DNA of 64,000 nucleotides. Origin: Anodontia alba. Taxonomy: Eukaryota > Mollusca > Bivalvia > Lucinida > Lucinidae. Where the stretch lies: contig OZ024835.1 of assembly GCA_964016985.1 (NCBI GenBank), positions 65,928,828 to 65,992,827 on the forward strand, in the 5' to 3' direction. A program made the translations under genes and the position numbers. The number at the start of each line of letters is the position of its first letter. Position 1 is the stretch's first letter. Positions 60,801 to 63,800 of the stretch are shown in pieces. The notes beneath the pieces are model-generated. The model was not told the DNA's origin. It saw nothing but the letters and a program-made list of their open reading frames with translations, and made no database searches.

Positions 60801-63800
60801 TATCTAAAGTAAATAAGTGAACTCAGGAATTGATACAATCAGATCCGCATCAAGTTCTCAGCATCAAAGGGAAAGACAGACAAACACAATTGAACAGCCA
60901 CAAAAAAGAATAGATGGCAAGCAGAGTTGGCAGCCCTTTCCCAAAAGGTTGGCAACTCTGTTACCAAAACTTAACTGAATGTATCTTTAACTTACTTAAG
61001 ACTTTCTAAAATTCACTTTATGTTCATCTTTAGGATGAAGAGCTAGGACTGGTCATAGCAGTGTCAGTATAATGTGACTGGTGATTGCATCATGTGAATG
61101 TCGAAAGTGACTGTGGTACTGCATTGAGGTAGAAAATAAAAGTGTACCAGTTTTACATGAAAACATATGTTGTGGGTACTCATTAGAAGTGCCTCACAGA
61201 GGCACTTCTAATGAGTACCCACAACGTATGTTTTTATGGAGAAATAAGAAGAATATTAATATTTGTACTATGTTGAAAATAGCCTTATCTGGAGATATGT
61301 TTCTACTTTTTTTTTTTTTTTTTTTTTTCACAGGTGAGCAAGCCTCCGCAGAAGGTGGAAGTGAAAGAGGTCACTGAAACTGAAACCTCTGATACTCATG
61401 AGGAAAAAATACCTGTAAGTCTGTCTGATCATCATACTCCTATCATACAAAGTAGGCCATGTGGGTATATAGTTTTGGTCATACTATTTGTCCATTTGTC
61501 TGTTCTTCAATCCATTCTTTCATTCATTCATCCATCCATCTTTAAAGGATCTATATTTCTCAAAATAAGACACTTAATTATCCAAGACAGGTTTAATAAA
61601 TTGATATAAGGTATTAATATAATCATAAAATGTGGCACCTGACATTCTGTAAAATTTCAGTTCTTGAACTGGTTAAAAAATAAAATGACTTTTTAGCATA
61701 TCTCTGAATTAATATTGTCAACATTAATTCAGAGATACGATAAAAAAAATCATTTCAGTTTTGATCCAGTTCAAAAACGAGAGTCTTACTGGTTTTACAG
61801 GCTGTCAGATGCCACATTTTATGATCATATTAATACCATATATCAATTTATTAAACCTTTCTTGGATAAAAAATGTCCATTTTTGAGGAAATATGGAGCC
61901 TTTAACCCTTGTCTCGCTGAATAAATGAAGAGGCCACACCCAATTCTAATTTTCAGCAAATCAGATATCTAGATTGTTGATATAAATTCATATACTTCAT
62001 GGCAAACAGTGCAGATCCAGATCAGTTGGCTTCTTCAGAAGCCAACTGATCTAGATCTACACTGTTTGCAAAGGCAGGGTATATCCGTGTTCAGCAGGAC
62101 AAGGGTTAGATGTTTGGATTAAAGTTTTGCATCAAAGTTTCTAAGAGATCTTCCAGTTTGTCCATCCATCCATCTATCAATACTTTGTTTAAAAGTTTGC
62201 ATCAAAGTCTCTAAGAGATTATATGGTTCTCAACCCTTGAACAGATTCAGTTCAGACTTGCACTGATGTTATATACTGGGCTAAAGATTTCATACCTGCA
62301 TTTTCCAGCTCTCTTCATGACCTTAAGGTCAAGGTCAATAGGTAATGGACATACATTTTCGCTTTGGTTAATGCTTTATGACAGTGCATTGGCTTTGGCA
62401 GTGGCACAAAGCTGGGGTTTAACACAACCTCCTAGTTCCTTGCTCTAGTATTAATGACTTATAGTCTGTTCTTGCATGTAAGAGTTAACCCTAAAAATGC
62501 CCATCACAACAACACCAAACAACATTCTGAAATACAGTCAAACTTCAATGACTCAAACATCTTTGGGACCATGGAAATTTGTTAAAAAATGGGCAGTTCG
62601 AGCCAATGAGGGTTAATAATAGCGCCAGGTCAGGAGGCAAATGAAGATAATTTAGGACTTTCATTTTCATCTTCTATAAAATAATGTTATGTTGAATGTA
62701 CTCATCAGAATTGCCTCAATGAGGCAATTCTAATGGGTACACACAACATACATTTTCATGATAAAATAAGAAAAATATCCAAAAATATTTGTTTTCTTTT
62801 GATATTGGGGGAATTTCCTAGGGACTCAAAGTCGTGTTTGAATTATCCACGGTAAACAAGCCCTCCGTGTTCCAGCCATTGAGCCTTTATATTTTTTTGT
62901 GGATATATTTGCCTGCCTTCTCATGGATGACTACATTTTGTAAAGGTTTCAGACAGAAGGAAGGCAACATCCTATCTACAGAAGTTGTCTCCCTTTGCAA
63001 ATAGTGGCAAAATGTTTCAAATGTATCAGTTTAGCTTAAAATCAGTGGCTTTCTTCTAAACTGCTCATATACAGAAGTTATCAGTTCTGTTTCTCATTCA
63101 TATAGGAAGAACCAAAACACAAGAAACCTGTGGGTGGGGTATCAATGTTTGGAGGCCTGAATCCATTTGCTGATAAACTAAAGAAGACAGAAGAAAAATC
63201 AGAGGAGAAACCACCTGCAAAGAAACCAGAAGTGAAAAAGATAGGTGGGTCTGCATATCTTTATAAAACAACCCTCATTCTGCATTTTGTACAAAATCTA
63301 TGACTGGCTGACAAACAGTGCAGCAAACGACATTTTTAAATATTTAATATTTTTGCCGGAAAATAGGGTTTGATATTCATGCAAATTGTCTTCTTAGGAG
63401 TCAATTTGCATGAAATATCAAATCCTATTTTCAGATAAAATCCTATTTTCAAGGACATCTAAGAAATGTCATCAGTTGGTTTTCTGCTGATTTTACCTAG
63501 AGAGTCTGCAAATAAAATCAACCTTATAACGTAATAGAGGCAAAACGATTCATTGAAATGGTAACGTATCATGATGCTTTTTCTGATGATATGTGTATTG
63601 TATCATGGGGCTAGTATCATAATACATGACGAAATATGAAGTAAATATTTTCACATTTTATCCTAAAAAATATACATTGTGGGTTCTCTTTGAAAAATGA
63701 TAATGTTTCTTTTTCTTTCAGCTGATCCATTATTTGGTGGTGATGATGATGATGATGACTTATTTGGAAGTGGGGCAGTGAAGAAACAAAGCACAGAAGC

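Noticed and set aside
6407..63440. Rho-independent terminators or a CRISPR array from the many hairpins
   Set aside because: The gene structure is eukaryotic, there is no spacer-repeat regularity, and hairpins occur as dispersed elements with transposon ends and target duplications.
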